Source of the DNA: Flavobacteriaceae bacterium
GTDB taxonomy: Bacteria > Bacteroidota > Bacteroidia > Flavobacteriales > Flavobacteriaceae
DNA: 40,566 nucleotides
Reading direction: 5' to 3'
NCBI GenBank assembly: GCA_024762795.1
Contig: JANTGS010000018.1
Span: 1 to 40,566, forward strand
The translations under genes and the position numbers were made by a program. This document shows, piece after piece, positions 40,208 to 40,566 of the stretch. The notes under the pieces were generated by a model. That model was not told the DNA's origin. It ran no database searches and saw nothing but the letters and a program-made list of their open reading frames with translations. Each line of letters opens with the position of its first letter. Within the stretch, counting starts at the first letter, position 1.

Positions 40208-40566
40208 TTAATTTAAAATTACCATCAAAAGCCAGAAAATTGGCAGAGCCTCTATCCAGAAAGCTGTATAATACCTGCTCTGATGAGCTCGGGCAAAGAG
40301 CAGGAAGAATAGAGTAACCGGCAAAAGAATTGATATAAGAACTATTGAATACCTGTTTACGGGATCTTTTGCAAATTCAAGAATCAGGAAGATCAGCAAA
40401 GAGACAGTACCTATAAGTTTAGAATGATTTACTCCGTATAACTGCGGTAATGTTTTTAAATGGATATGATCATCCTCCATATCATGAATATCAAAAGGGA
40501 TCGTATAAGCGATCATAAACAATATTCTTTGAAAAAAAATGATCCATACATCCATATTAAAAACTA
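40208..40566 (-). CDS. UbiA-like prenyltransferase family protein, C-terminal part
   Basis: The gene runs off the right edge of the window; the frame stays open to the last base, and 119 codons are visible. Four hydrophobic spans are seen. The stretch YTIPFDIHDMEDDHIHLKTL with PQLYG after it resembles the second Asp-rich motif and loop of UbiA-type prenyltransferases (D..D...K.LP...G). The first Asp motif would be upstream, outside the window, so activity and substrate (quinone, haem or other) cannot be judged. A plus-strand T-run of the neighbouring terminator lies just past its stop. Confidence 0.7.
   Translation of the reverse strand, partial: VFNMDVWIIFFQRILFMIAYTIPFDIHDMEDDHIHLKTLPQLYGVNHSKLIGTVSLLIFLILEFAKDPVNRYSIVLISILLPVTLFFLLFARAHQSRYYTAFWIEALPIFWLLMVILN

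Noticed and set aside
1-40566. tRNA, rRNA, CRISPR array, IS element or prophage
   Set aside because: No cloverleaf, regularly spaced repeat, transposase or phage structural motif was recognised in any part of the window.

Overview
This is a low-GC chromosomal window from a member of the Bacteroidota, almost certainly a flavobacterium (family Flavobacteriaceae or close). The gliding-motility lipoprotein GldJ lies divergent to the type IX secretion (T9SS) genes porU and porV. Many starts lack a Shine-Dalgarno sequence and are preceded by the Bacteroidota -7 motif TAnnTTTG. Exported proteins carry signal peptides ending in ...FAQ or ...SC lipoboxes. Nearly all genes are ordinary chromosomal ones; no IS element, prophage, CRISPR array, tRNA or rRNA was seen.

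Layout. 1-7918 (+): the end of nadC, then ftsK, a LolA-like carrier, an LptF/G-type permease, a RibBA whose GTP cyclohydrolase II half looks dead, lpxK and a purine nucleoside phosphorylase. 7919-8418: a 500-base gap holding two copies of a ~145-base element made of a hairpin terminator, an AT-rich leader and a start-codon region resembling the 5' end of SusC-type TonB-dependent receptor genes. Read on the minus strand, each copy looks like a ~95-nt small RNA antisense to such a start. 8419-12508 (-): a run of a small Cys-rich membrane protein, a family 2 glycosyltransferase, an ECF sigma factor, an atypical Nramp-family transporter and lipA. 12608-16153 (-): an arginyl-tRNA-protein-transferase-like protein, an EF-G paralogue with an altered GTPase centre and a YkgJ-type cysteine-cluster protein. 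16236-18672 (+): argS and a DUF4468 protein.

18674-27744: murF and gldJ (-), then porU, porV, cdd and a truncated haemoglobin (+). GldJ supports gliding and T9SS stability. PorU, delivered with PorV, cleaves the C-terminal sorting signals of T9SS cargo, so this block is the cell-surface export centre of the window. 27881-29692: a KAS III-like synthase (+) and peptidase E (-) with a palindrome inside its promoter. 29802-35139 (+): three tandem secreted paralogues with a carboxypeptidase-regulatory-like domain (the first broken by two frameshifts), a DUF6702 protein and an exported M1 metallopeptidase. 35140-35583 is gene-free but structured. 35584-38126 (-): an FKBP-type lipoprotein with calcium-binding-type repeats and a lipoprotein whose mature part is a glutamate racemase with catalytic residues intact. 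38262-40566: a Nif3-like protein and a coiled-coil protein whose C-terminal zinc ribbon has lost its cysteines (+), and a partial UbiA-like membrane protein (-).

The observations most worth following are the duplicated receptor-leader-like element and possible antisense RNAs (7963-8412), the exported glutamate-racemase-like lipoprotein, the Nramp-like transporter without metal-binding motifs next to an ECF sigma factor, and several enzymes or domains whose signature residues are missing (RibA half, EF-G paralogue, zinc ribbon).
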